From an uncultured Mucilaginibacter sp. (GTDB taxonomy: Bacteria; Bacteroidota; Bacteroidia; Sphingobacteriales; Sphingobacteriaceae), in NCBI GenBank assembly GCA_903915155.1, contig CAIWRU010000076.1:1-35697 (forward strand): DNA of 35,697 nucleotides, read 5' to 3'. Positions 27,248 to 34,877 of the stretch are shown one piece after another. A program made the translations under genes and the position numbers. Under the pieces are notes generated by a model that saw nothing but the letters and a program-made list of their open reading frames with translations, did not search any database and had not been told where the DNA came from. Within the stretch, counting starts at the first letter, position 1; each line of letters starts with the position of its first letter.

Positions 27248-27402
27248 TTTATTATTGGGGGTTATTGATTTAGCGAATATTTAAAACCTTACACCATATA
27301 AGGGGTTATTGGTTTTAAAAGCTGCGAATTTACCAAATAAATACGCACTAAATTGCCCATGCACTTATTCACACCATATAAAATCCTTATTTTAGTTGCT
27401 TT

Positions 27403-28071
27403 ATGAGCAATAATATCGTTGTGGCCATTGATGGCTATTCTTCATGCGGTAAAAGTACGCTGGCTAAAGCTTTGGCTAAAAAGCTGCATTTTATTTATGT
27501 CGACAGCGGCGCAATGTACCGTGCCGTCACCCTATATTTTTTGCGAAATAACATCGACCTGAATAACCACCAGCAAATTGTTGACGCGCTTGCGCATATC
27601 CACCTTAATTTTCATTCGCGCGATTATGAAACCCATATCACGCTAAATGACGAGGAAGTATCGGATGAGATACGCCTGATGCCGGTGTCGGAAAACGTGA
27701 GCACTGTATCGGCTATTCACGAGGTACGTGTAGAGATGGTTAAGCAGCAGCAACGCATGGGCAAGTCGAAAAATATTGTGATGGATGGGCGTGATATTGG
27801 AACCGCCGTTTTCCCCAATGCCAGTGTTAAAATATTCATGACCGCTGACCCTTATGTAAGGGCCGAACGCCGTTATAAGGAACTGGTTGTTAAAAACCCC
27901 GATATTTCCCTGGAAGAAGTTTTTGAGAACCTGGCCCATCGTGATTACCAGGACACCACACGCAAGGAAAGTCCACTGGTGAGGGCTAAGGATGCTATAA
28001 TTTTGGATAATACGAATTTGACGCCGGATGAGCAGTTGGCGTTTGCTTTAGCGAAGGTGAACCAGGATTAA
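27403..28071 (+). CDS. cmk: (d)CMP kinase
   Basis: A 222-aa nucleoside monophosphate kinase phosphorylating CMP and dCMP. Seen: P-loop GYSSCGKST (11-19), YVDSGAMYRAVTLYFL for CMP binding, VMDGRDIGTAVFPNA, TADPYVRAERRYKEL, and the lid-type HRDYQDTTRKESPL. The Ser-Ser-Cys P-loop variant is common in this phylum. The last codons and the TAA stop lie inside one arm of a 23-bp inverted repeat shared with the facing dCMP deaminase gene. Both enzymes work on dCMP, which makes the neighbourhood metabolically sensible. Confidence 0.96.
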   Translation: MSNNIVVAIDGYSSCGKSTLAKALAKKLHFIYVDSGAMYRAVTLYFLRNNIDLNNHQQIVDALAHIHLNFHSRDYETHITLNDEEVSDEIRLMPVSENVSTVSAIHEVRVEMVKQQQRMGKSKNIVMDGRDIGTAVFPNASVKIFMTADPYVRAERRYKELVVKNPDISLEEVFENLAHRDYQDTTRKESPLVRAKDAIILDNTNLTPDEQLAFALAKVNQD

Positions 28072-28180
28072 ACGGATTTTTTATGATTTATGAGATGCAA
28101 TATCTTATGATTTTATCCTCCATTGCTAAATCTTTTTTACACATCCTGTTAATCTTTAAAAATCAGTTTAATCCTGGTTC
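28059..28180. repeat. Inverted repeat holding both stop codons of cmk and the dCMP deaminase
   Basis: Arms 28059-28081 and 28158-28180 (core gaaccaggattaaac) match over 23 bases with one mismatch. The cmk TAA (28069-28071) is inside the left arm and the deaminase TGA (28163-28165) inside the right arm. Similar aatcctggttc-type repeats occur in other bacterial genomes (from memory). Confidence 0.85.
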
Positions 28181-28624
28181 AAATTGTTCTGTGGTTACCC
28201 CAAACCTATTTAAAAAATCCACCCCTTCATCACTGGGCAATCCCTTGTATTGGGCATAGGAGTTTTTATAAAACACATGCTTTATGCCTGCCGAATAGAT
28301 TAACCGGGCGCAGGCAAGGCATGGCGATAGCGTGGTGTATAATACTGCCCCTTCCAGTTTAGCGCCGTTTTTTACGGCGTATAGTATGGCATTTTCTTCG
28401 GCATGTAAGGCAAGTGAGCAACTACCACGCGCATCGCGTGGACAGCCGGTTTCGGGCCATTCCTCGTCGCAATTATGGGTATGTGCCGGCGGGCCGTTAT
28501 AGCCAATGGAAATGATACGCGTATCGCGCGTTAACACTGCTCCTACCTGCGCCTTAATGCAATGCGAACGTTTGGCAAGGTCGGCAGCCAGGTTCATGAA
28601 AATATGATCGAAGGATGGTTTCAT
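28163..28624 (-). CDS. dCMP deaminase (ComEB-like)
   Basis: A 153-aa zinc enzyme converting dCMP to dUMP for dTMP synthesis. Seen: the catalytic HAEENAI (His74, Glu76), the zinc-binding SPCLACAR (Cys102, Cys105) and the ISIGYNGPPAHTHNC segment that marks the dCMP deaminase/ComEB group rather than cytidine deaminase. An additional CPRDARGSC pattern precedes the catalytic motif, a known variant of the allosteric-type enzyme. The last residues (FEPGLN) and stop are encoded by a repeat arm. Its upstream leader is made of an 8-base tandem repeat. Confidence 0.94.
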   Translation of the reverse strand: MKPSFDHIFMNLAADLAKRSHCIKAQVGAVLTRDTRIISIGYNGPPAHTHNCDEEWPETGCPRDARGSCSLALHAEENAILYAVKNGAKLEGAVLYTTLSPCLACARLIYSAGIKHVFYKNSYAQYKGLPSDEGVDFLNRFGVTTEQFEPGLN

Positions 28625-28764
28625 TGGTTCACTGGTTCATTAGTTCATTAGTTCATTAGTTCATTAGTGGTAAAGTTCATTAGCATATTTATTAAACTAA
28701 AATGTTCATTAATTCACCGGTCAAAAACACCAATGAACTAATGAACAAATGAGCTAATGAACTA
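28625..28764. repeat. 8-bp tandem-repeat hairpin between MFS and dCMP deaminase genes
   Basis: The left side (28625-28667) has four copies of ttcattag plus a variant ttcactgg; the right side (28729-28764) has four copies of the reverse complement, ctaatgaa with variants. The two can form one long imperfect hairpin. It starts directly at the deaminase start codon and ends 7 bases before the MFS stop codon. Confidence 0.85.
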
Positions 28765-28771
28765 AAAAATA

Positions 28772-30406
28772 TTAATGTCCGCCTTTTGCTTCTACATGGT
28801 CAATATCAATTCCCTGGTTCCTTAAAGCGCGGCTAACAGCCCATGCAAAGTAGATAAGATAGGCAAAGCCTGCTACCGGAACCACGTACGAAAAGTGTAT
28901 CCCAGTCATGCCACTAATCAAGTTATTACTACCATCGGCAATTTTCCCCTGTAACGGCGGTATGATCGAACCGCCTAATATCATCATAATTAAAAAGGCT
29001 GAACCCTGGCTGGTATATTTACCAAGACCGGTTATAGCCAATGAGAATATGGAAGGCCACATGATTGAGCAGCATAAGCCGCCGCCTATAAATGAGAAAG
29101 TAGCTACACCACCTGTAGTAAACAGCCCCACCAGCATAAAAGCAACACCGAGTACACCTAATACCGACAATGTACGTACTGGCTTTTGCTGACCAATAAA
29201 GAATGCCACGATCATAATGGCAACACAAACAGAATAGATGTAAAGCTTACTTAAGTCGGCACCGGCAATCCAGTTTGCAAATAAAACTATACCAAATGCT
29301 AAAAATGGGATAATGACATACAATATGTATTTGGTAATTTTTGAAAGATTGAACGCGCCTATAGCCCCGGCAAAACGGCCGATCATTAAGCTACCCCAGT
29401 ATAAGGATATATAAGGCGCGATCTCTGATTCATTGAACGATCCAAATTCAGGTGTTTTAAGTAGAGACCCCATATTACTTTGAATAGTTACTTCCGTACC
29501 TACGTAAGTAAATATAGCCAACATACCTAAAATAAGCTGCGGATATTGCATAGCCCCCCATCCCTGACTGCTGCTCTTTGCTGCAAATATGGTGCCTACA
29601 AGTGTCAAAACAATTATTGCCAGTGAGGCATAAACGAAATACTGACTTGGTATACCTGTTTTTAAGCTTATAGGATCAGCTGCCAGTATCAGCAAGAATG
29701 CAAAGAACATAATTAAGAGCGGCGTATTGGCTTTGGTACTTGCCTCCATCTTCTCGTCGCTTGTAACCTTTGGCAAGTTCGAGAACCAAAAGAAAACGGC
29801 AACTGCTATAAACAAGCCAGCGAGTATATAGTAAAGATCATTGACGGAAGAAATTTTCACATCGGCTGCAGCTATCTTGGCACTAGCCGAACCAAATAAT
29901 ACAAAACCAACAACTATTGGCCCTGCCAACCCTCCGATATTATTAATACTGCCCGCAAGATTTAAACGGTTTGAACCTGTTTCGGGAGGACCGAGAGCAA
30001 CCACAAACGGATTTGCAGCGGTTTGCTGTAATGAGAACCCGATAGCAATTATAAAGAAAACGGTAAGTATTAAGCCAAAAGAGCCTGATGCAACAGCGGG
30101 TATCATACCTAAAGCACCAACTGCAGATATAACAAGGCCCAGGATAATCCCGTTTTTATAACCTATTTTGTTAAGGATATCGACCTTACTGGCTTGCGAA
30201 GCAAAGTATAATATGAGCGACCCGATAAAATATCCGCCGTAAAAGGTAAAGTCAATCAGTTGTGATTGAAATTGCGATAAGCTGAAGTGAGTTTTACAAA
30301 ATGGTATAAATACACCATTTGATGCTGCTAAAAACCCCCAAAAGAAAAATACGATTATTAATGTGGCTAACGCCGAACCGTAGCTTTTTGATTTGTCTTG
30401 TTCCAT
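28772..30406 (-). CDS. MFS sugar permease (FHS / fucose-glucose-galactose type)
   Basis: A 544-aa integral membrane protein. The N-terminal [19 protein letters not shown], followed by [11 protein letters not shown], and [20 protein letters not shown], then [11 protein letters not shown], are characteristic of the fucose:H+ symporter/glucose-galactose MFS group common in Bacteroidota. Twelve or more hydrophobic segments are visible; the length is above the usual 420-450 residues, with the extra sequence in the middle ([13 protein letters not shown], then a region with additional helices around 230-310). It probably imports a monosaccharide with protons. No sugar-specific neighbour gene is beside it. 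Confidence 0.9.
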   Translation of the reverse strand: MEQDKSKSYGSALATLIIVFFFWGFLAASNGVFIPFCKTHFSLSQFQSQLIDFTFYGGYFIGSLILYFASQASKVDILNKIGYKNGIILGLVISAVGALGMIPAVASGSFGLILTVFFIIAIGFSLQQTAANPFVVALGPPETGSNRLNLAGSINNIGGLAGPIVVGFVLFGSASAKIAAADVKISSVNDLYYILAGLFIAVAVFFWFSNLPKVTSDEKMEASTKANTPLLIMFFAFLLILAADPISLKTGIPSQYFVYASLAIIVLTLVGTIFAAKSSSQGWGAMQYPQLILGMLAIFTYVGTEVTIQSNMGSLLKTPEFGSFNESEIAPYISLYWGSLMIGRFAGAIGAFNLSKITKYILYVIIPFLAFGIVLFANWIAGADLSKLYIYSVCVAIMIVAFFIGQQKPVRTLSVLGVLGVAFMLVGLFTTGGVATFSFIGGGLCCSIMWPSIFSLAITGLGKYTSQGSAFLIMMILGGSIIPPLQGKIADGSNNLISGMTGIHFSYVVPVAGFAYLIYFAWAVSRALRNQGIDIDHVEAKGGH

Positions 30407-30575
30407 TGTTTAATTAGGTTGTACTATAATTGTTGTATTAAAGCACTAACATAAATGAATTTTTATAAATACCGCGCAGTTTTTTTAATTAATACTAACG
30501 AAACATTAAGTTTCTTTTTTTAAGAGATAAAAATTGCATATTCGCATTGTTCAAAACTGAACCTATATAATATTA

Positions 30576-31229
30576 ATGATAGAAGCTGTTATTTCGGGAA
30601 TTGGGTTTGGATTAGTGCTCACGTTTCTTACAGGCCCGGTTTTTTTCGCTTTAATAAAAACCAGTATTGCCAATGGTTTTCACGCCGGCGTTGCGCTGGC
30701 ATTGGGCGTAGTTTGCAGCGACATATTTTTCGTGGGCGGCATCCTGTTCGGCTCACAATACATTGATATTTCCGAAGGTCAGAAAACAATAGCAGGTGTT
30801 GTAGGCAGCGCCATATTATTCACAGTAGGGGTTTATTATTTCTTTAAAAAGGCCGAGGTAAATTATTCCAATGCCGTACCCTCAAAGATGGACCGCGCAG
30901 GCTACTTTCTGAAAGGCTTTGCCATGTGTATTTTTAATCCCAGCCTGCTTTTCCATTGGGTTACTGTTATTGCTGCGGCCAGTACGCTTTTTAAAGTAGG
31001 CGCACCGCACCGTTCGCTGGATATTGCGATAATGTTCCTTACCATACTTGTCTTCCAGTTCGGAACAGATACCACCAAAGCTTTTTATGCCGATAAACTG
31101 CGTGCCAAAATATCGGTAAAACTCATCCATCGGCTAAATGAAGTTGCGGGCATAGCGCTGATTATAGCTTCGCTTGTGATACTGGATAAACTGGTAACTC
31201 ACTTTGTTTTTTCACCGCCGGGAGCGTGA
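30576..31229 (+). CDS. LysE/RhtB family transporter
   Basis: A 217-aa inner-membrane protein with five or six hydrophobic segments. The N-terminus (ISGIGFGLVLTFLTGPVFFALIKTSI in two parts, FHAGVALALGVVCSD) is the LysE family pattern, including the TGPVFF motif. A conserved CIFNPSLLFHWVTVIAAAS follows near residue 112-130. LysE-type exporters efflux amino acids such as lysine, arginine or threonine; the substrate here cannot be read. It stands alone between divergent MFS and convergent YceH genes. Confidence 0.88.
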   Translation: MIEAVISGIGFGLVLTFLTGPVFFALIKTSIANGFHAGVALALGVVCSDIFFVGGILFGSQYIDISEGQKTIAGVVGSAILFTVGVYYFFKKAEVNYSNAVPSKMDRAGYFLKGFAMCIFNPSLLFHWVTVIAAASTLFKVGAPHRSLDIAIMFLTILVFQFGTDTTKAFYADKLRAKISVKLIHRLNEVAGIALIIASLVILDKLVTHFVFSPPGA

Positions 31230-31300
31230 TTTATTGAGTGATTGAGTGAGTTTTAATTATTGAATTACTGATTTATTGAATTATTGATTAGGAGTGATTA
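31230..31300. repeat. Short direct-repeat spacer between lysE-like and yceH-like genes
   Basis: Units of about 8 bases (attgagtg twice, attgaatt twice, attgatta, ggagtgatta) fill the whole gap between the two convergent stop codons and include the YceH TAA. No mirrored arm seen. Confidence 0.6.
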
Positions 31301-31945
31301 CGTCAATTCCTTCATTAACTTATCAAAAGCTTCGCGCAGTTCAGCCAGTTCGGTTTCCAGTTTAGCTACCCTCGCTTCTAATGCACCTGATGGCCTCGCA
31401 GATGTCTCATCGGCTTCATCTTCAGTTACATCCGGTGTCCCTGAAAGTAAATGAGCGTATCGCACTTCCTTTTGCCCGGGGCGACGGGGTAATTGTACTA
31501 TATATGGCGGTTCGGATGTGGCGAGTTTTTCTAATATCTCCTGCACATCCTCAATCGATTCAAACTCATATAACCTGCCCGAATTGGTATTCAACTCACC
31601 AGGTGTTTGTGGCCCGCGCAGCATGAGCAAGCATATCAACGCTACTTCTGATGGTATTACCGGGAACACAATGGCAAAATTATGCTTGTATTTTACCGAG
31701 CGATCTGAGCCGCCGGTGGCAGTGGATATGAGGCCGCGGCGTTTCAGGGTGTTTAGTGCCAGCACTACCGTTTCCTCATCGTAACTAACAACAGGCTTGC
31801 GGCTGGTTTTCTGGTTGCAGGCGGCTACAAGGCTGTTAACGGTCATGGGGTAATAATCGGGCGTGGTTTTGCTTTTTTCCATTAATACGCCTAAAACGCG
31901 TAATTCCGGCGCGTCGAGTATAGGTAGTGCTTTCGGTGAATCCAT
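31298..31945 (-). CDS. YceH-like DUF480 (UPF0502) protein
   Basis: A 215-aa protein with two winged-helix-like halves: LDAPELRVLGVLMEKSKTTP and YYPMTVNSLVAACNQKTSR are the hallmark start, then LNTLKRRGLI, then the second half EVALICLLMLRGPQTPGEL. Residues 165-190 are acidic, and the C-terminal 25-30 residues (LEARVAKLETELAELREAF) form a coiled coil. Function is not established in general. Its promoter box lies only four bases upstream of the ATG. Confidence 0.93.
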   Translation of the reverse strand: MDSPKALPILDAPELRVLGVLMEKSKTTPDYYPMTVNSLVAACNQKTSRKPVVSYDEETVVLALNTLKRRGLISTATGGSDRSVKYKHNFAIVFPVIPSEVALICLLMLRGPQTPGELNTNSGRLYEFESIEDVQEILEKLATSEPPYIVQLPRRPGQKEVRYAHLLSGTPDVTEDEADETSARPSGALEARVAKLETELAELREAFDKLMKELT

Positions 31946-31949
31946 GTGC

Positions 31950-31957
31950 CAAATATA
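31950..31957 (-). promoter_or_regulatory. -7 promoter box abutting the yceH-like start
   Basis: TATATTTG on the minus strand is an exact match and ends 4 bases before the ATG at 31945, implying a leaderless mRNA. Confidence 0.55.
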
Positions 31958-32023
31958 ATCATCGGTTTTTGTATTGAAATTTTAATATATCTCGTTAAAA
32001 ACAGGTTAATTTGTAGTTAGAAA

Positions 32024-32836
32024 ATGTCGCTATTTATAACATCGTTAAATTCGGGGAGCAACGGCAACTGCTATTACATTGGTAATGAGCACGAAGCGGT
32101 TTTGGTTGACGTAGGCATCTCCTGCCGCGAAACCGAAAAACGCATGAACCGCCTTGGCCTCTCGATACAAAAAGTTAAGGCGATATTTATTTCGCATGAG
32201 CATTCTGATCATATCAGCGGCGTACCCGTACTGGCTAAAAAGTATAATATACCGGTTTACGTAACTCCAAAAACGTTATTGTATTTGCGGGTGAACCCTA
32301 TTGATCACCAGGTTATCCATTTTATAGCCAATCAGCCGGTAACTATTGGCGAACTGGTTGTAACCGCCTTCCCAAAATTCCACGATGCTATTGAGCCGCA
32401 CAGCTTTGTTATCAGCTGCCGCGATGTCACCGTTGGCGTATTTACCGATATTGGCGCTGCCTGCGAAAACCTCATAGCGCATTTTGGCAAATGCCATGCT
32501 GCATTCCTCGAAGCTAATTATGATGATGAAATGCTCGATAATGGCGGTTACCCCTACCATCTTAAACGGCGCATACGTGGCGGCCACGGGCATTTATCAA
32601 ACAAACAGGCATTGGAGTTATTTCTGGCGCACAAACCACTGTACATGAGCCATTTGCTATTGGCGCACCTATCCAAAAACAACAACGACCCGCAATTGGT
32701 ATACGATCTGTTCAAGAGTAATGCCAATGGCACCGAAGTAATTGTAGCTTCGCGATATGAGGAAACGCCTGTTTATCACATCGGCAGTAACGAGGTCGTA
32801 ATAGGCCGGGCAACGCAATTGGCATTCGAGTTATAA
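32024..32836 (+). CDS. YycJ/WalJ-type MBL-fold metallo-hydrolase
   Basis: A 270-aa cytoplasmic metallo-beta-lactamase-fold enzyme. Seen: N-terminal SLNSGSNGNCYYI, the first metal motif ISHEHSDHISG (His-x-His-x-Asp-His, about 58-63), a downstream Asp in VFTDIGAAC, LEANYDDEML with its further acidic residues, and the late SHLLLAHLSKNN His region. This is the pattern of the YycJ/WalJ subgroup, implicated in cell-wall/DNA-related phosphodiester chemistry (from memory). Next to the amidase across a convergent, curved-DNA spacer. Confidence 0.88.
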   Translation: MSLFITSLNSGSNGNCYYIGNEHEAVLVDVGISCRETEKRMNRLGLSIQKVKAIFISHEHSDHISGVPVLAKKYNIPVYVTPKTLLYLRVNPIDHQVIHFIANQPVTIGELVVTAFPKFHDAIEPHSFVISCRDVTVGVFTDIGAACENLIAHFGKCHAAFLEANYDDEMLDNGGYPYHLKRRIRGGHGHLSNKQALELFLAHKPLYMSHLLLAHLSKNNNDPQLVYDLFKSNANGTEVIVASRYEETPVYHIGSNEVVIGRATQLAFEL

Positions 32837-32862
32837 GTATTCAAAATCGCAAATTTCATGTC

Positions 32863-32997
32863 GTTTTTTGGCCAAAAAACAAGTAAAATATTGCTAAAAG
32901 AGGCGGAATCTGACCCTTTTTCGACCCAAAAAACGCTGAAAATCATCCAAAATCGCTCAAAAACTCTCAAAAAAATAGATTTTTTCACCTTTTTTTA
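32863..32997. other. Phased A/T-tract region with a perfect 18-bp palindrome
   Basis: An 18-bp perfect palindrome (32863-32880, halves gttttttgg and ccaaaaaac) is followed by A-tracts starting at about 32884, 32896, 32928, 32939, 32949, 32959 and 32969 and by T-tracts at about 32980 and 32990. The spacing of 10-11 bases makes intrinsic curvature likely. Convergent gene ends flank it, so it may also act in termination. Confidence 0.6.
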
Positions 32998-33816
32998 CTG
33001 ACTATCCACCTCGTTTTTGTACTCCTTTATCGCCTTGATAATAGAGTCCACTATTTCATTCTGGCCGCTTTCGGAATTCAGGTAATCTTCTTCAGATGGG
33101 TTATTAATAAAACCAGTCTCGATCAACACCGCAGGCATTGCGCTATGGGCCAGTACCAGTACTCCCTGCTCTTTTACGCCAAGTACCTTTCGGTCATCGG
33201 TGCTTCTGAATTGCTTCATCAGCAGGTCGCCGAACAGGATACTTTGCTTGCGGTATTTCTGCATGTAAGTGTTCAGGATGATGAGGTTGGCAGGGTCGTT
33301 CTCGCTATAGCTTTCGTAGGTTTGTTTGTAGTTTTTTTCCTGGTAGATGGAGGCATTTTCGCGCAAGGCCTCCATTTGTTCGCCTTTGCGGTGGAAACCA
33401 TACACCAGCACCATTACGCCCTTTTGGTCGTGAGTACCCTCTGGTGATGAGTTACAATGTATGGATATAAACAAATTCGCATGGTGCTCATTAGCGATCT
33501 CCGAGCGCTGGTTCAGCGGAATGAACGTGTTATCATTACGGGTCATTACCACATGTATGGATGGCAGCCTGTCGTTTATAGCATCTCGTAACTTATGGGC
33601 TATTGTTATAGCAACACTGCGCTCTGTTGAATAAGCTCCATGAGCGCCCGGATCTTTCCCGCCATGCCCGGCATCAATCACAATGGTACGCACCCTAAAG
33701 TGGGTCGATTCATCGGCAGTGGTATCGCCCGGACCGGGCCCGAAAGAAGTTAATATGGGATAACAAAATAATATGAAGCAGATGATAAGCCCCGAAGCTT
33801 GTATATTTTTTTTCAT
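32995..33816 (-). CDS. N-acetylmuramoyl-L-alanine amidase (Amidase_3)
   Basis: A 273-aa exported peptidoglycan amidase. Signal peptide or anchor at about 5-25 (SGLIICFILFCYPILTSFG). The zinc-amidase pattern is complete: VIDAGHGGKDPGAHG (first His at about 50), the Glu in YSTERSVAI, SIHCNSS with the second His, and VLIETGFINN with the catalytic Glu. An extra helical insertion (EALRENASIYQEKNYKQTYE, about 155-175) is typical of amidases whose activity is controlled by a regulator. It cleaves between MurNAc and L-Ala, acting in cell separation. Encoded 45 bases downstream of the fur-family gene on the same strand, so co-transcription is possible. Confidence 0.94.
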   Translation of the reverse strand: MKKNIQASGLIICFILFCYPILTSFGPGPGDTTADESTHFRVRTIVIDAGHGGKDPGAHGAYSTERSVAITIAHKLRDAINDRLPSIHVVMTRNDNTFIPLNQRSEIANEHHANLFISIHCNSSPEGTHDQKGVMVLVYGFHRKGEQMEALRENASIYQEKNYKQTYESYSENDPANLIILNTYMQKYRKQSILFGDLLMKQFRSTDDRKVLGVKEQGVLVLAHSAMPAVLIETGFINNPSEEDYLNSESGQNEIVDSIIKAIKEYKNEVDSQ

Positions 33817-33861
33817 TTAGTAGTATAAACCAACAACCGTTATAGCCTGTTAATGTTGTTT

Positions 33862-34305
33862 TTAATTTTGTTTTTTGCTGCAATCAGGGCATAAACCGGT
33901 TGCGTATAAGGTAAACCCATTCACTTTAAAGCCTGGCGGCAGGTCAAATGCCGGTAAGTTCAGGTCGTTTAAACAATAAACATTATTGCACTGCGTGCAG
34001 TTAAAATGCAGGTGCTCGTCGTGGTGCCGGTGTTCCTGGCAATTCGAGGTGCAAATGGCATAGTTGGCGGTGCCATTCAGGTCGAACACTTTATGTATAA
34101 TACCCTTTTCCTCAAACACATTCAATATACGGTATAGCGTAACACGGTCAACATCGTTCATCAGGCTTTCCAGGTCGGGCTGTGAAGTGGCCGTTTCTTT
34201 ATCGGCCATCATCGATAATACCTTTAACCGTGGTGCGGTCTTTTTTAAATGATGCTGATCGAGCAAATGCTCAAAATGATTAGGGGTATTTGTTGGTTGC
34301 TTCAT
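33862..34305 (-). CDS. Fur-family regulator, Zur-like
   Basis: A 147-aa regulator. DNA-binding winged helix in about 1-80, recognition helix in DVDRVTLYRILNVFEEKG. The metal domain is very rich in Cys and His: Cys85, Cys89, the HRHHDEHLH cluster (92-100), Cys103/Cys106 (FNCTQC), Cys111 and Cys139/Cys142 (GLCPDC) near the end. Two CxxC pairs give the structural zinc site; the His cluster suggests zinc sensing (Zur), but PerR or Fur specificity cannot be excluded. It is the second gene after merC, and its operon is preceded by a perfect palindrome, so autoregulation is likely. Confidence 0.9.
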   Translation of the reverse strand: MKQPTNTPNHFEHLLDQHHLKKTAPRLKVLSMMADKETATSQPDLESLMNDVDRVTLYRILNVFEEKGIIHKVFDLNGTANYAICTSNCQEHRHHDEHLHFNCTQCNNVYCLNDLNLPAFDLPPGFKVNGFTLYATGLCPDCSKKQN

Positions 34306-34313
34306 CTTGCGGT

Positions 34314-34739
34314 TTATATTTCCTGTTGAACACCTTTTACGTGATCAACATGGTCGCAGGTTTTACATATACCGGCATATTTATAATTTACAAAATGTGC
34401 GCCGGCAATGGTTAACCCGCCCAAAGGTACAATAATGGCTTCAATCCAGCCGGTTATAAATATATGGCCTGTTATTATTATTGCAAAACCCAAAACCAAT
34501 AATGTTAAAGGCAACAACCTGCGGTGCGTACGAACATATGATAAACTGATGGACGACACCCCAATAACAAAAGCCAATATGATCATGCCCCACTCTACCC
34601 ATGGGTTAGCCAAAAACCCAAGCCCTACCAATGGCAGGCTGGTAAACACCAAAGGCACTATGGCGCAGTGGATGGCGCATAAGGTCGAGGCGGTCATGCC
34701 AATGTTATCTAATCGGGCAGTTAGTTTGGGGAACTCCAT
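34314..34739 (-). CDS. MerC-domain membrane protein
   Basis: A 141-aa protein with four hydrophobic segments (about 14-32, 48-66, 78-96, 103-120). The first membrane segment carries CAIHC (Cys21, His24, Cys25), a MerC-type metal site, and the C-terminal tail has CKTCDHVDHV, a Cys2His2-like metal-binding pattern. MerC was described for mercury uptake; chromosomal copies next to a Fur-family gene in Bacteroidota more likely deal with zinc or another divalent metal. First gene of the merC-zur unit. ATG at 34739 lies just 4 bases after an exact -7 box. Confidence 0.88.
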   Translation of the reverse strand: MEFPKLTARLDNIGMTASTLCAIHCAIVPLVFTSLPLVGLGFLANPWVEWGMIILAFVIGVSSISLSYVRTHRRLLPLTLLVLGFAIIITGHIFITGWIEAIIVPLGGLTIAGAHFVNYKYAGICKTCDHVDHVKGVQQEI

Positions 34740-34743
34740 GCCA

Positions 34744-34751
34744 CAAATATA
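34744..34751 (-). promoter_or_regulatory. -7 promoter box of the merC-zur unit
   Basis: TATATTTG on the minus strand ends 4 bases before the merC ATG, so a leaderless mRNA is expected. The palindrome at 34753-34777 sits directly upstream, in the place where the -33 region should be. Confidence 0.6.
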
Positions 34752-34752
34752 A

Positions 34753-34777
34753 TCAAATGCAACACAATTGCATTTGA
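34753..34777. promoter_or_regulatory. Candidate metal-regulator operator (10+5+10 palindrome)
   Basis: Perfect 10-bp arms tcaaatgcaa and ttgcatttga with a 5-base spacer. The size and AT-rich dyad form suit a Fur-family dimer. It covers the promoter of merC-zur and lies about 50 bases upstream of the -33 box of the divergent PAP2 gene, so it could control both. Confidence 0.6.
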
Positions 34778-34826
34778 ATTTAAATACTTTTTACTTTTAG
34801 ATTATTTAATATTCGTTTAACAAAAA

Positions 34827-34856
34827 TTGAATATTTAAAAGCAAATCTTATTTTTG
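34827..34856 (+). promoter_or_regulatory. Promoter of the PAP2/SMS-like gene
   Basis: TTG at 34827-34829, a 19-base spacer and TATTTTTG at 34849-34856 make a near-ideal Bacteroidota promoter, 21 bases upstream of the GTG start. Confidence 0.75.
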
Positions 34857-34877
34857 CAACCGCAAAAAGTTTAAACT

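Noticed and set aside
28625..28764. Possible CRISPR-like repeat array
   Set aside because: The unit is only 8 bases, copies are directly adjacent without spacers, the array is mirrored, and no cas genes are in the window.
30499..30521. Short hairpin gaaac/gtttc with T-run between MFS and LysE genes
   Set aside because: The 5-bp stem is weak and lies between two divergent promoters, where a terminator makes little sense.
32776..32988. 70-aa minus-strand ORF in the phased A/T region
   Set aside because: It overlaps the end of the MBL hydrolase gene and its sequence is a product of A/T tracts; no family pattern is seen.
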